Positions 35,751 through 45,131 of a DNA stretch of 64,000 nt are shown here, one piece after another. Within the stretch, counting starts at the first letter, position 1; every line of letters starts with the position of its first letter. The position numbers and the translations under genes are program-made. This DNA is from Deinococcus sonorensis KR-87 (GTDB lineage Bacteria > Deinococcota > Deinococci > Deinococcales > Deinococcaceae): NCBI RefSeq assembly GCF_040256395.1, contig NZ_CP158300.1, forward strand, positions 248,001-312,000, written 5' to 3'. Below the pieces are notes generated by a model. That model was not told the origin of the DNA and did not search any database. It worked only from the letters and a program-made list of their open reading frames with translations.

Positions 35751-38700
35751 TTACAGGGCGCTCCAGTGGTGGTCCGGCAACCCGTGCAGCTCACGGATGG
35801 CGACGGCCGCCGCCTGATGGTGCCGGTCCTCGTCCCCCTGAACAGCGGCCCGCAGGCTGTGCAGCCGGGCCTGCCACGCGACGTTCGGCACCTCACGGAG
35901 CTGCTCCTCTGCCTCAGCGAGGTGCGGGGCGGCCCGATCGGCCTGTCCCAAAGCCAGCAGGATGGCCGCTTCCTCCAGCGCGCGCAGGATCTTCAGGTGC
36001 GCCGGGAACGGCCGGCCATCCCGGGAGCGCGCCACCTCGGCCCACGCATCCTCGGGGCGGCCGGCGAGGCGCAGGGTCTTGGCATGGAGCACCGGGAACG
36101 CGCCGAGCAGCACGTTGTGCTCGACCGTGTGGTCGCGGTGGGCCCGCAGGTACAGGGCCTCCGCCAGGGCGAGGTCTCCAGACAGTTGTGCGACCATCAG
36201 CTGGGCGCTGAGCAGGGCGACGCGCTCACCATGGTTGGCGTCGAGCCGACCCAGATGCGTCTCGCCGCGGGCCACCACCGCCTGGGCGGCGGCCACCTCA
36301 CCCAGTTCGCACAGCACGCGGGCGAGCTTGGCCATGCTCGACCCGGCCCGCAGGTGATCGTGTCTTCTGAGGTGCAGCGTCTCCGCCCGTTCCAGGTGCA
36401 GCCTGGCCTCGCGCGGGGACGTCGCACTCAGTGCGAGGCCGAGCCCCTCCTGCGCTTTGGCCTGCCACTCCAGCGACGCCGTGCGCTCACCCAGCTCTGC
36501 CATTGACCGGAGGTGCTGAAGCGTCTCGTGCTGCTGCCCGCGGACGAAGGCCAGGAGCGCGAGGCCCTCGGTGAGCTGAGCCTCCACCAGCCAGGCCTCC
36601 AGGCCCGGCTCCGCGCCTCGCAGGGCGGCGAGGCCCGCGTGGACGACCGGTTCGATTCGCGCCACGTCCATTGTCCCTTCGAGGGCCCGGTAGTCCTGCA
36701 TGAAGGCCGTCGCACGTTCCAGCGGGGTGGTCGCCCGTTGATGGAGCGCCCGCACCGCGTCCACGTGCCGGGGGTCATCCATGTTCGCCAGCACCTCCGC
36801 CTGACGTGCGAGTGCGGCAAACGCGGTGGCCGGATCGTGGCCGGAGAGCAGGTCGGCGGCCCGCCCGAAAAAGCCCTGTGCCTCCTCCAGCCGGGCCGCT
36901 CGCCACGCGGCATGTCCGGCCTGAATCAGCCATGGCGCGGCCTGCTCCGCCTGACCTCCCGCCAGCCAGTGCTGGGCGATCCGTGCCGGTGAGATCCCTT
37001 CTGCGGCGCTCAACGTGCGGGCTGCCGCGCGGTTCAGCAGCCGGCGCACCCCTTCAGGCGTTTCCTGCCGTAGGGTTTCGGCCATCAGGTCGTGACTGAA
37101 GCGCTCGCCCACCACGATCTGCGCATTCTCCAGCTCTTCCCAGGCGTCCGCGACCTCCAGCAGGGGCGCCTGCAGGACCCCCGCCACCAGTTCCAGGTCA
37201 AAATCGCTCTGAAGCGCCGCCGCAGCCCGTGCGGCCTGCAGCGCCGGCGTCGAGAGCCGGGCGAGGCGGCGGGAGAGGAGACCCGAAACCTTGCCGGCCA
37301 GCGGGAGTGGCTGGGCCTCGTCGAGTGCCCCCCGTTCGATCATGTGCCTGACGGTCTCCAGCACGAACAGGGGGTTGCCGCCGGAAAAGCGGGCCAGTTC
37401 CTCCGCACGTGCGCTCAATCCTGGAAGCTCCAGGCTGCCGACCAGCCTCCCGACATCTGCCTCATCAAGCGGCGGAACGTCGATCCACACCGAGTGCCCG
37501 GCCGTCACGAAGCGCTCAAAGACGGCCCGCGCATGCGGGTCGAGTTCCTCTGCCCGGAAGGAGCCGATAAAGTGCGGCAGCCCGCCCGGCTGTCCGAGCG
37601 GAAAATGGTTGGCCAGCATCGCCATACCCATGTCGGTGGTCGCGGCGTCCACCTCGTGGAGGTCCTCGAACACGGCCGCCACCGCCCCCTCCACCTGGAT
37701 GGCGATGGCTGACATCATCTGAAGCGCCTCGGTCATGTGTGGATCGGGACGGTTGCCGGTCAGGTCGGCGGGGACGCCGGGGACCAGAGGCGCGAGGGCC
37801 GGCATCACCCACCCGGGCACCTCGACGCCGGGTGGCATCCGGTCCAGCACGCGGCGCAACATCCGCGCGGCCGTCGAGAAGGGGGCGGCACGGTCGCCGG
37901 GGCGGCCCTCCAGTCGGAAGGCGACGCCTTTGCTGGCCACGAAGTCATGCATCAGCCGCGACTTGCCCGACCCGGCCGGACCGACCAGCATGATCGACTG
38001 CCCGCGCGCCCACGCCTGCTCCATCTGCGCCCACTCGGCGGCCCGCCCCACCAGCAGCGGTGGCCTCAGCACCGACAGCGGAATTCGGGGGGCGGCGGGC
38101 ACCGGGGCACCGACGGCGCCCTGTTCGATCAGGCGGGCGAGGTCACGGGTCTCCGGCAGCGGCTCGGCTCCCAGCTCACGTTCCAGCATCTCCCGGCAGC
38201 GCTGGTAGGCCTTCAGGGCTGCCGGACGGTCGCCGGACAGATACAGCAGCCGCATCAGCCGCCGGTGGGTGTCCTCGGACAGGAGGTCCAGGTCCAGCAG
38301 ACGGCGGGTGAACTGGAGCGCCGCCGCGAGATCGCCCTCCGCCTCCGCACGCGTGGCGTTGCCAGAGAGGCGCTCGGCCCGCGCCTGATCCACCCGCTCC
38401 CGCCACGCCAGCACCCACTCGGCGAGGTCCGGCTGGTCGTCGAAGGCGAAGCCGTCCAGCAGCACGCCGGTCGGCACGGCGTCCGGTGCGGGCAGAGAAG
38501 CGCCCACCTCACCCCAGGGCGCCACGTCCGATGTCAGCGCCTGGCCCAGCGCAACGGCTTCTCCCACCTGAACCAGGTCAGGGTGGTGGGTTTTCGCCAC
38601 GCGGCGCAGCAGGTGAACGAGGTTGTTGCGGGCGCTGCCCTCGACGGTCTCCGGCCACAGCAAACTCGCGAGCCGCGAGCGTGACGTGGGTCCCTCCAGC

Positions 38701-38813
38701 GCGAGGTAGGTGAGGAGGGCGAGCGTCCGCACCTCACAGCGCACCGGCTGACCGGACGGGTCAAGGAGGCGCGGTCTGCCGAAGGCCGCGAGGTGCCAGA
38801 CTGCGCTGTTCAT
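35751..38813 (-). CDS. BTAD/AAA (SARP-like) regulator 3 with long TPR-like tail
   Basis: A 1020-aa regulator, 300 residues longer than its three paralogues here. Winged helix (about 1-95), BTAD (about 120-235), AAA (Walker A GPAGSGKS at 278-285; Walker B-like AAVFEDLHEVD), and after about residue 600 a series of TPR-like helical pairs to the end (for example AERTASLEWQAKAQEGLGLA, ELGEVAAAQAVVARGETHLG). This is the AfsR/MalT-like layout, where the tail senses a ligand or protein. TATAAC lies 8 nt before the ATG (38822-38827, minus strand) without a Shine-Dalgarno, indicating a leaderless mRNA. The neighbouring lipoprotein genes are possible targets. Confidence 0.88.
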   Translation of the reverse strand: MNSAVWHLAAFGRPRLLDPSGQPVRCEVRTLALLTYLALEGPTSRSRLASLLWPETVEGSARNNLVHLLRRVAKTHHPDLVQVGEAVALGQALTSDVAPWGEVGASLPAPDAVPTGVLLDGFAFDDQPDLAEWVLAWRERVDQARAERLSGNATRAEAEGDLAAALQFTRRLLDLDLLSEDTHRRLMRLLYLSGDRPAALKAYQRCREMLERELGAEPLPETRDLARLIEQGAVGAPVPAAPRIPLSVLRPPLLVGRAAEWAQMEQAWARGQSIMLVGPAGSGKSRLMHDFVASKGVAFRLEGRPGDRAAPFSTAARMLRRVLDRMPPGVEVPGWVMPALAPLVPGVPADLTGNRPDPHMTEALQMMSAIAIQVEGAVAAVFEDLHEVDAATTDMGMAMLANHFPLGQPGGLPHFIGSFRAEELDPHARAVFERFVTAGHSVWIDVPPLDEADVGRLVGSLELPGLSARAEELARFSGGNPLFVLETVRHMIERGALDEAQPLPLAGKVSGLLSRRLARLSTPALQAARAAAALQSDFDLELVAGVLQAPLLEVADAWEELENAQIVVGERFSHDLMAETLRQETPEGVRRLLNRAAARTLSAAEGISPARIAQHWLAGGQAEQAAPWLIQAGHAAWRAARLEEAQGFFGRAADLLSGHDPATAFAALARQAEVLANMDDPRHVDAVRALHQRATTPLERATAFMQDYRALEGTMDVARIEPVVHAGLAALRGAEPGLEAWLVEAQLTEGLALLAFVRGQQHETLQHLRSMAELGERTASLEWQAKAQEGLGLALSATSPREARLHLERAETLHLRRHDHLRAGSSMAKLARVLCELGEVAAAQAVVARGETHLGRLDANHGERVALLSAQLMVAQLSGDLALAEALYLRAHRDHTVEHNVLLGAFPVLHAKTLRLAGRPEDAWAEVARSRDGRPFPAHLKILRALEEAAILLALGQADRAAPHLAEAEEQLREVPNVAWQARLHSLRAAVQGDEDRHHQAAAVAIRELHGLPDHHWSAL

Positions 38814-38821
38814 GGACCCTG

Positions 38822-38827
38822 GTTATA
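38822..38827 (-). promoter_or_regulatory. Leaderless -10 box of BTAD/AAA regulator 3
   Basis: TATAAC on the minus strand, 8 nt before the ATG, with no Shine-Dalgarno sequence. Confidence 0.6.
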
Positions 38828-39085
38828 CCAGAGGAACGGGAGGCGGGCCGGAAAGGGGAGGGCCGCGTGGGGACCCTCGGCGCAAGCAATCGTTGTGTCC
38901 GCCGTAGCTGCTGGAGTCTATGCATTTGGGCTCGCCCGCAGCGTGCAGAGGAGGCGACCTCATCTCCGGCACAGACCATCCTGGCCATGGTGCGCTCGAA
39001 GGCGAGGGCGTCAGAAGGTCGCCTGAGGCGCCCGACCTGGTGGAGAACCATCAACACTCCCGGTGACTTCCCACACCGCTCCAGC

Positions 39086-39868
39086 TCAGCGGCGGGGGTG
39101 CACCATATCCACGGAGAGCGTCATCCCCGTTCCGGCGGTGTACTCCAGGTCGGGCACCGCCTCCGGGCCGTAGGTCCCGCCCCTTGCCTTGAGCCAGATC
39201 GGTCCCCTGCCCGAGATGGAGCGAGCCGTCACCGTATAACGACCCTGCGGCACTTCGAAGGGCAACTGCGATTGACGCAGCTGAATGGGCGCTCCCTGCG
39301 TGCCGTCGATGAGCGGTCCGGCGGGTGTCAGCGTGAACTCCACGTCGCCAAATTCAGGCATTTCCCCCGCGTCCGACAGGCCGAGCTGAGCGTAGAACAG
39401 CGCGCCATAGTACCCCCCTCCGGGCGTCTTTCCGGTGATCTTCAGGGTGAAGTTGCGTACCGCGCCGTCTCGCCCCATGAAAGCGGCGGAGTCGTCCACC
39501 TCGGGATACAGCGTGTGTTCTCCGCCGCTGTACCGCACGACAAGGTTTGCGACCGCCGTCCAGGAATTCAGGATCGGCATCTTCGACAGGTCGAGATCGT
39601 ACCGACCCTGAGCATCGGTGGTCGTCCAGACCTCCGAGCCGTCAATCATCGTGTTATCGGCTCCCACACGCACGCCGTTCAGAGGAGCACCCAGCGAGTT
39701 CTTCACGACCCCGGTCATGTGAAACGGCCTCGCCGAGCCGGGAGCGGGGGAAGCCGGAGGGGTGGTACCGGGCTGCTGGTGAGCGGGAGGGGTGGTGGCC
39801 GGGGTGGTGCTGGCACCACAGGCGGAGAGGGCGGTGACAGCGAGCAACAGCAGGGCGGTGTTTTTCAT
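39086..39868 (-). CDS. Carboxypeptidase-regulatory-like lipoprotein, paralogue 1
   Basis: A 260-aa lipoprotein (MKNTALLLLAVTALSAC, lipobox LSAC) with a Thr/Pro-rich linker and then a carboxypeptidase-regulatory-like (transthyretin-fold) domain: MTGVVKNSLGAPLNGVRVGA, then TTDAQGRYDLDLSK. The C-terminal beta region carries GRYTVTARSISGR. It is one of four such secreted proteins in the window. Its promoter and signal-peptide DNA are the mirror copy of those of the next, oppositely oriented gene. No catalytic residues were seen; a role in surface binding or adhesion is a guess. Confidence 0.8.
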   Translation of the reverse strand: MKNTALLLLAVTALSACGASTTPATTPPAHQQPGTTPPASPAPGSARPFHMTGVVKNSLGAPLNGVRVGADNTMIDGSEVWTTTDAQGRYDLDLSKMPILNSWTAVANLVVRYSGGEHTLYPEVDDSAAFMGRDGAVRNFTLKITGKTPGGGYYGALFYAQLGLSDAGEMPEFGDVEFTLTPAGPLIDGTQGAPIQLRQSQLPFEVPQGRYTVTARSISGRGPIWLKARGGTYGPEAVPDLEYTAGTGMTLSVDMVHPRR

Positions 39869-39969
39869 GGTGGAATCTCCTTGGGCAGCGGTGGGTGCTG
39901 CGTCCAGTGGATGGAGCGTAGGAGGGTCCGGATGATGAGCCGATGGCGCGTCTCTGAGCCTGGGAAAGG
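39729..39969 (-). repeat. 241-bp inverted repeat, left arm
   Basis: Reverse complement of 40448-40689 with about two or three differences, including a 1-nt indel. It covers the upstream region, ribosome-binding site and first 46 or so codons of paralogue 1. Confidence 0.93.
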
Positions 39970-40447
39970 GAAGAGGGGAGGTGGGTGTTGCAGGAGCTCT
40001 TATGACCCATTCCTTTGGGCCTGTCGGCATTCATGATCAGTATTCGGCTGCTGCGTTCCCAGAGTGAGCCGGTAAGAACGCGAAGTCGGATCTGGCTTCG
40101 AAGGCTTTTCCGATCTGCAGAGCGTCATCCTCTTCCAGCCAGGCCGCCCTGATACAGGTCGGTGTCCAACAGCGCGTTATCAGCGGCGCGCAAGGGCAAC
40201 ACACACGAACACAACAACCACTCGGGAACAGTATGGGAAGCTCATAATGTTAAAAAGACTCGTTGTTTTCTTGAGCGTGTATCCCGGTACATGCATCCCA
40301 GGCCTCGGCAGCACAAAGCAGATATAGCGCCTTTCTATTCCACTCCTGATCTGCCCGTTCAGCAACGCACAAGGTGTGAATGTGATCTTCCCGGGCAAGG
40401 CAACCCCCACAGCATTCAGCGCTCGAAGATCAAGCCTGGGTCGACTT
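39970..40447. other. Spacer between the inverted repeat arms
   Basis: This 478-bp spacer between the arms, part of a 681-bp stretch between two divergent lipoprotein genes, is AT-richer at about 40240-40370 than its surroundings. No gene, inverted terminal repeats or transposase remnant was recognised. Confidence 0.4.
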
Positions 40448-40689
40448 CCTTTCCCAGGCTCAGCAGACGCGCCATCGGCTCATCATCCGGACCCTCCTAC
40501 GCTCCATCCACTGGACGCAGCACCCACCGCTGCCCAAGGAGGTTCCACCATGAAAAACACCGCCCTGCTGTTGCTCGCTGTCACCGCCCTCTCCGCCTGT
40601 GGTGCCAGCACCACCCCGGCCACCACCCCTCCCGCTCACCAGCAGCCCGGTACCACCCCTCCGGCTTCCCCCGCTCCCGGCTCGGCGAG
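40448..40689 (+). repeat. 242-bp inverted repeat, right arm
   Basis: Mirror copy of 39729-39969. It includes about 100 bp upstream of paralogue 2, AAGGAGG, and the codons for the signal peptide and Thr/Pro linker. Confidence 0.93.
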
Positions 40690-41311
40690 CGCGTACGTCA
40701 TGACGGGCACCGTCAGAACCGAGGCCGGAGCGCCCATCGCTGGTGTCCAGGTGTTCGCGGACCACACCGCCTACTACAACATGAACGCCCTCGGCACCAC
40801 GGACGCACAGGGCCACTACCGTATTCCCCTGGCTCATCAGCCGGGCACCTGGAACGCGGGCGCCTACATGCAGCTGAAAGTTGCTGGAGAGTCGTATGAG
40901 GTGCGCCTTTCGCCCGACCTGGATACGCCGTTTGATGGCTCGCAGGGCGCAGTGCGGAACTTTACCTTCAAGGCCAGCGACGCGCCGAGCGGCAAGGTGA
41001 ACATCTATCTGGCGCACAGCAATGTGGAACTCGACTACGACACCCTGGAATACACCTTCACGCCGGATGGGCCGAACGTGCTGGGCGACACGGCCCCCAT
41101 CACCCGCAAGGTGGTCTTCGGATACGGCATCAAGAACGTGCCGATCGGGCGCTACAAGGTCAGCGCCACCCAGATGCTCAACGGGGTCAAGCAGCAGATG
41201 CGGCTCCGCTCGGTCGATCAGCCGGAATTCGTGCCCAGCGTGCTCGCCCAGTTTCATGACGACGGTGACCGGTACGGCGTCACCATGGAACTGTACATCG
41301 CCAATCCCTGA
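40550..41311 (+). CDS. Carboxypeptidase-regulatory-like lipoprotein, paralogue 2
   Basis: A 253-aa lipoprotein whose first 46 residues are identical to those of paralogue 1 because the DNA is an inverted repeat; the rest has diverged. The domain starts MTGTVRTEAGAPIAGVQVFA and continues with NALGTTDAQGHYRIPL, GAVRNFTFKA and PIGRYKVSATQM, matching paralogues 3 and 4 better than paralogue 1. AAGGAGG precedes the ATG. An intrinsic terminator follows 16 nt after the stop, separating it from the TPR gene. Function unknown. Confidence 0.8.
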   Translation: MKNTALLLLAVTALSACGASTTPATTPPAHQQPGTTPPASPAPGSASAYVMTGTVRTEAGAPIAGVQVFADHTAYYNMNALGTTDAQGHYRIPLAHQPGTWNAGAYMQLKVAGESYEVRLSPDLDTPFDGSQGAVRNFTFKASDAPSGKVNIYLAHSNVELDYDTLEYTFTPDGPNVLGDTAPITRKVVFGYGIKNVPIGRYKVSATQMLNGVKQQMRLRSVDQPEFVPSVLAQFHDDGDRYGVTMELYIANP

Positions 41312-41326
41312 GCTGCTCCTCCGTCA

Positions 41327-41350
41327 GGCCGCCCTCCGGGGCGGTCTTTT
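41327..41350 (+). terminator. Intrinsic terminator after paralogue 2
   Basis: Stem GGCCGCCC / GGGCGGTC (one G-U pair), loop TCCG, then TTTT. The next gene starts 52 nt downstream. Confidence 0.82.
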
Positions 41351-41402
41351 CTTGTTCCCTTCCACCATCCGCTCATCATCCAGCCCAGGTCACCCTGTGG
41401 CC

Positions 41403-43505
41403 ATGAACATCAGATGCGCCAGACCACTGACCCTTGCCGCCCTGCTCGCCTCGCCCGCCCTCGCCGCGGGGTCCTGGGTGTCGCTCAGCGACCAGACCGT
41501 GCTCGAACCCGAAACAGAGATGCGGGCTCAGCTATCAAAGCTGACCACCGAGGCCTGCCGCCCCGCGGTGCGCGACGCCCGGACGCCGGGGCTGGCCCCT
41601 GGCGGAGGAATGAACGTCGACGAGATGATCAGAAGCCTGGAACAGACGCTGACGGCCCTCAAGCCCAGCGATCCGGCCTGGGCAGGGCTGGAACATTCCC
41701 TGAAGATGCTGCGTGAGCTGAAGGCGAAGGGCACCCGGGTGCTGCCCCTTCCGGTCCGCCGCGAACCCGGCGCGATGACCTTCGAGACGGCCATCGGGAC
41801 GGCGCAGACGGTGGTCGGGGCGGCGGCAAAGAAGGCGACGGGCGGGACGTCGTCGGACGTCGCGGCGGCCCTGGCGGCGCAGCGACCCCAGGCGGCCCTT
41901 GCGCTGTTGCTGGCCCAGCAGCGTGCACAGCCGAAAGACGCGATGACACTGGTGAACCTCGCGGGCGTGCTGACCCTGTCGGGCCTGCCGCGGGAGGCCA
42001 TCGCGGTGCTCGACCGGGCGGCGGAGCTCGGTGGCCGGCTGCCCTCGCCGGGTGGTGTGCCGGGGCAGGCCATCGCCCTGACCAACCGGGGTCACGCCTT
42101 CCTGGGACTGGGCCGCTGGACCGAGGCGCAGACCCCGCTCAAGGCGGCCCTCTCTCTTGCTCCTGACCTGTCTGAGGCGCGGATGAACCTCTCCAAGGCC
42201 CTGCTGTGCAGCGGTGACGTGGCAGGGGCGACGCGCGAATTGCGGGTGGCCCTGCGCCGGACGGTGGCCCCGGAGGCCAGCGACCTCATCGTGAAGGAGG
42301 ACACCCCCGGCACGCACGGCGACGCTCTGCTGCCGCGGCCGCAGGCCCCAACCCGCCGCTCCGCACGGACCATCTTCGACCTGTCACGCGGCGCGTCGTT
42401 CGATCTGCCGCAGCTGAAGCTGCCGCACGACCGCAACGAGGCGATGGTGCTCAAGCCGAAGTACGAGGCGCTGGAGCGCGAGGGGCACGAGGTGCTGCGG
42501 GCGCTGAATGTGCGGGCCACGGCCCCCAACCTCTCCAGGCTGCTCGACGACGGAGAGCTGCGCTGGTACCGGCTGGTCAACGGTGCCATCATCACTTCGG
42601 TCTTCGAACCGGAGGTGTGGCCCGCCTACCAGGCGGCCTACAGCGCCCATTACGCGCTGGAGAAGGCGTTTCATCCGCTAGGCGACCAGCGCAACACAGC
42701 CGTCGAGCGTGGACTGCGCGCGCTGCCGACCCCGCACACCTGCGCGGAGGAGCGCAAGGTCTATGACGATGCAGAGCAGGTCCGCATGGACGCGCTGCGC
42801 CCCTACGTCCGGGGGCAGGAGCAGGCCATGGCCCGCTTCGTGTCCGCGCGGGTGAACTTCGAAACGGCGCTGGCCGCCAACCTCCCGGACCCTCAGGTGC
42901 GGGCGGCGAAGCGGGCGGCCATCGAGGCCTCGGCCAAGGCCTCCTTCTACGGCCCGGTGGTGTACGGCGCCCTCCTGCTGAGCGACGTCATGACCTTCAC
43001 CTGCAAAGAGACGTTGCCGGACGTGCCGCTTGACCTCGCCGCGTTGCCCAAGCTGGATAACGACCCCTGCGGCGGGGTGCTGTCGAGCACGAAACTCAAG
43101 TCGAAGGTGCCGTCGTCCGCCCTCAAGGCGCAGGGGCTGGGCCTGAGTTTCGCCCTGAGCTGCAAAAAAATAGACGTCGAGCTCTCCACTTCGTCTCTGA
43201 TGGGCACCGACTGGCTCGGCGCTTTCGCCTCCGCCAGCCTCGACTGGAATGGCAACGCCACCCTCTTCACCGGCGTCAAGGCCGAACTCAAACTCCCGAA
43301 GGGTGTGCCCGCCACTGGTGGTGTGGGCGTGAAGGAAGGAATCTACATCAAGTTCGGTCAGGACGGCATCCAGGACGCCGGCATGCGTGTGGAGGGGAAG
43401 GCTTCCCTGGGGGCGGGCCCGGACGCCTCCACCGGCGCGTGGGAAGGCAAGATGGAACAGGAATTCGGCATCGCGGCCGCCGCTGCCTACTGGCGCGAAC
43501 GTTGA
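41403..43505 (+). CDS. Secreted TPR-containing protein, 700 aa, unknown function
   Basis: A 700-aa exported protein with a signal peptide (TLAALLASPALA). Residues about 155-290 contain TPR-like repeats (ALALLLAQQRAQPKDAMTLV, REAIAVLDRAAELGG, LTNRGHAFLGLGRWTEAQTP, LSEARMNLSKALLCSGDVAG). The middle part is helical (HYALEKAFHPLG, CAEERKVYDDAEQVRMDALR) with few matches I can name. The last 120 residues are a beta-rich repetitive region (LDWNGNATLFTGVKAELKLP) reminiscent of an outer-surface or barrel-like domain. It follows paralogue 2 after a terminator. No family could be assigned. Confidence 0.72.
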   Translation: MNIRCARPLTLAALLASPALAAGSWVSLSDQTVLEPETEMRAQLSKLTTEACRPAVRDARTPGLAPGGGMNVDEMIRSLEQTLTALKPSDPAWAGLEHSLKMLRELKAKGTRVLPLPVRREPGAMTFETAIGTAQTVVGAAAKKATGGTSSDVAAALAAQRPQAALALLLAQQRAQPKDAMTLVNLAGVLTLSGLPREAIAVLDRAAELGGRLPSPGGVPGQAIALTNRGHAFLGLGRWTEAQTPLKAALSLAPDLSEARMNLSKALLCSGDVAGATRELRVALRRTVAPEASDLIVKEDTPGTHGDALLPRPQAPTRRSARTIFDLSRGASFDLPQLKLPHDRNEAMVLKPKYEALEREGHEVLRALNVRATAPNLSRLLDDGELRWYRLVNGAIITSVFEPEVWPAYQAAYSAHYALEKAFHPLGDQRNTAVERGLRALPTPHTCAEERKVYDDAEQVRMDALRPYVRGQEQAMARFVSARVNFETALAANLPDPQVRAAKRAAIEASAKASFYGPVVYGALLLSDVMTFTCKETLPDVPLDLAALPKLDNDPCGGVLSSTKLKSKVPSSALKAQGLGLSFALSCKKIDVELSTSSLMGTDWLGAFASASLDWNGNATLFTGVKAELKLPKGVPATGGVGVKEGIYIKFGQDGIQDAGMRVEGKASLGAGPDASTGAWEGKMEQEFGIAAAAAYWRER

Positions 43506-43512
43506 ACCGAGA

Positions 43513-43536
43513 CGGGGGGTGTCTTTCCGCCCCCCG
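43513..43536 (+). terminator. G/C-rich hairpin after the TPR gene
   Basis: CGGGGGG pairs with CCCCCCG across a 10-nt loop, 7 nt after the stop. No U-run follows. Confidence 0.45.
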
Positions 43537-43652
43537 CTGGAACGAGGGCCATCGGTGCGGCAGAACCTGCCTCCCCACACCGCCCGGCCCAAACCCTCCG
43601 ACCCTGGTGGAACATGTGCACCAGAGGACCCTGTCTGGTCTGAACACCGTGA

Positions 43653-43681
43653 GAGGCCCGGTCAGAACAGAACCGGGCCTC
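43653..43681. terminator. Hairpin between convergent TPR and GNAT genes
   Basis: Perfect 10-bp stem (GAGGCCCGGT / ACCGGGCCTC) with a 9-nt loop, followed on the plus strand by GCCGTGTTT. It sits between the two convergent stops and can serve both directions. Confidence 0.65.
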
Positions 43682-43786
43682 GCCGTGTTTGGAGGGAAAC
43701 AGGCACACACCTTGATGCGGTGTCCTGTCCGTGCCCTGGGCCATGGCGCTACGAACGCAGGGTTGCCCGGCGTGTCTGCAGGGGAA

Positions 43787-44590
43787 TCACGGCCCAGTGT
43801 GGAGCAGGAGCTGCTGGCGCTCAACGGCCTGAAAGCCGACCGCCGCGTACACGCGTTTGGCCTCGGCATGGTCGTCCGCCACGATCACCAGCCGTTCGGC
43901 CCTGAAGTGCGTGCGGGCGTGTTCTCCGGCAAAGAAGGTCAGCGACCCGCACAGCCCCTGCCGCCGAAATGCCGGGTCCGTCCCCACGCTCTGATAGCGC
44001 AGCAGCCCCGCGCCGTCCGTGAACACCCCCAGGTCCGCTGCCAGCCGCCCGTCCACAAAGGCGCCGTACCACACGCCCAGCCCGGAGCGGCACATCTCGC
44101 GCAGGCCACGCAGCTGAGACGCCTTGAAGCTGCGGTAGCGTTCCTCGTCATGGCCGTCCTCACGGCTGGCGACCTGATTGTCCAGCACCTGCGCCCACTC
44201 CTCGTCGTGGTCGGCTATGGGCCGGTACTCCGCCTGCCGGTTGAAATGAGGTGGGGCCTGCAGCCTGGGGGCGGCCATCACCACGTTCTCCTCCAGCTGA
44301 TAGCCGGCGGCCAGGAACTCGTTCACCTCGGCAGGCGTCTGTGCCGGCACGTCCCACCCGAACAGCCGGTGGGGCACCACAGGCGGCCTCCCGATGTGCT
44401 GGGCGAACAGCGCTTCCCAGTGGGCCAGGTCGCCCGGGCGGGGCGGCTGGCGGAAGACCAGCAGGTTGCCGAAGTAGTGAGCGGGGCTGCGCGGATTGGC
44501 CACCACGATGGCCTCCTCGAGGTCGGTCACGCGGCCACGGAAGCGGGCAAAAATCAGATCGGTGCGGTACCCCAGCGAACGCAGGTGCAT
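43787..44590 (-). CDS. GNAT-family N-acetyltransferase
   Basis: A 267-aa protein with an N-terminal region of its own (about 1-130, FGNLLVFRQPPRPGDLAHWE) and a C-terminal GNAT domain: GVWYGAFVDGRLAADLGVFT, then the acetyl-CoA motif VGTDPAFRRQGLCGSLTFFA and VIVADDHAEAKRVYAAVGFQ. The acceptor is unknown. It lies 68 bp downstream of small WRAS gene B in the same direction, probably the same transcript. AAAAGG lies upstream of the ATG. Confidence 0.88.
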   Translation of the reverse strand: MHLRSLGYRTDLIFARFRGRVTDLEEAIVVANPRSPAHYFGNLLVFRQPPRPGDLAHWEALFAQHIGRPPVVPHRLFGWDVPAQTPAEVNEFLAAGYQLEENVVMAAPRLQAPPHFNRQAEYRPIADHDEEWAQVLDNQVASREDGHDEERYRSFKASQLRGLREMCRSGLGVWYGAFVDGRLAADLGVFTDGAGLLRYQSVGTDPAFRRQGLCGSLTFFAGEHARTHFRAERLVIVADDHAEAKRVYAAVGFQAVERQQLLLHTGP

Positions 44591-44658
44591 GACAGGCCAT
44601 CCTTTTCACGGCGCGGGCGAAGCAGGTGCCGCGCGGAAGATCGAGTGCGGCGAAGGCT

Positions 44659-44868
44659 TCAGGGGCGGATGAATTCGCTGTACAGGTGGTCGATGCAGTC
44701 GTCGATGCTGGCAAAGTAGCGGCGGTTGTCGAGCGTGTTCTCTCGAAGAGACGCGCGCCAGGTCAGGCTGCTGGGCAGGTCTCCCGGCTCATGCCAGACG
44801 CGCAGGACATACACCCGCCCCTGCGAAAGAGGGTGTGCAGAGGGGGACACCACGGGTTTCTGAGACAT
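44659..44868 (-). CDS. Small WRAS-motif protein, copy B
   Basis: A 69-aa protein of unknown function, paralogous to those at 20985-21188 and 58283-58477. Its motifs are YVLRVWHEPG, TWRASLRE, RRYFASIDDCIDHLYSEF. The ATG is preceded by AAAGGAG at ideal spacing; the frame open further upstream is not coding-like. It is upstream of the GNAT gene on the same strand. No signal peptide, so presumably cytoplasmic. Confidence 0.75.
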   Translation of the reverse strand: MSQKPVVSPSAHPLSQGRVYVLRVWHEPGDLPSSLTWRASLRENTLDNRRYFASIDDCIDHLYSEFIRP

Positions 44869-45119
44869 ATCGGCTCCTTTCTCTGGCACCGTACCGGTTT
44901 CAGGATGATGGGCCGATGACGCGTGGGCCAGGCCCCCGGGAGCGGATGGGTGGAGGCCATGAATTCGACGCGGAAAAGAACCCGGCTCGATGAATGGCCC
45001 GCTGGAGGGAGACACACGCCCCGGGGTGCCTGGACCAGGAGGAAGGCGGAGCCCCGGGCCCGGTCCAACCTCATCGTCATGAAGACGGCGGCGTCAGAAT
45101 TCTGCCAGGGGTGGCCCCC

Positions 45120-45125
45120 TACCCT
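45120..45125 (+). promoter_or_regulatory. Leaderless -10 box of the HD-GYP gene
   Basis: TACCCT ends 6 nt before the ATG at 45132; no Shine-Dalgarno is present. Confidence 0.45.
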
Positions 45126-45131
45126 CAGGGC

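Noticed and set aside
40162..40899. 245-aa plus-strand frame whose middle part is repeated at 39654-40034
   Set aside because: The repeated peptide arises because the frame reads through the inverted DNA repeat; it is out of frame with the lipoprotein and has no start signal.
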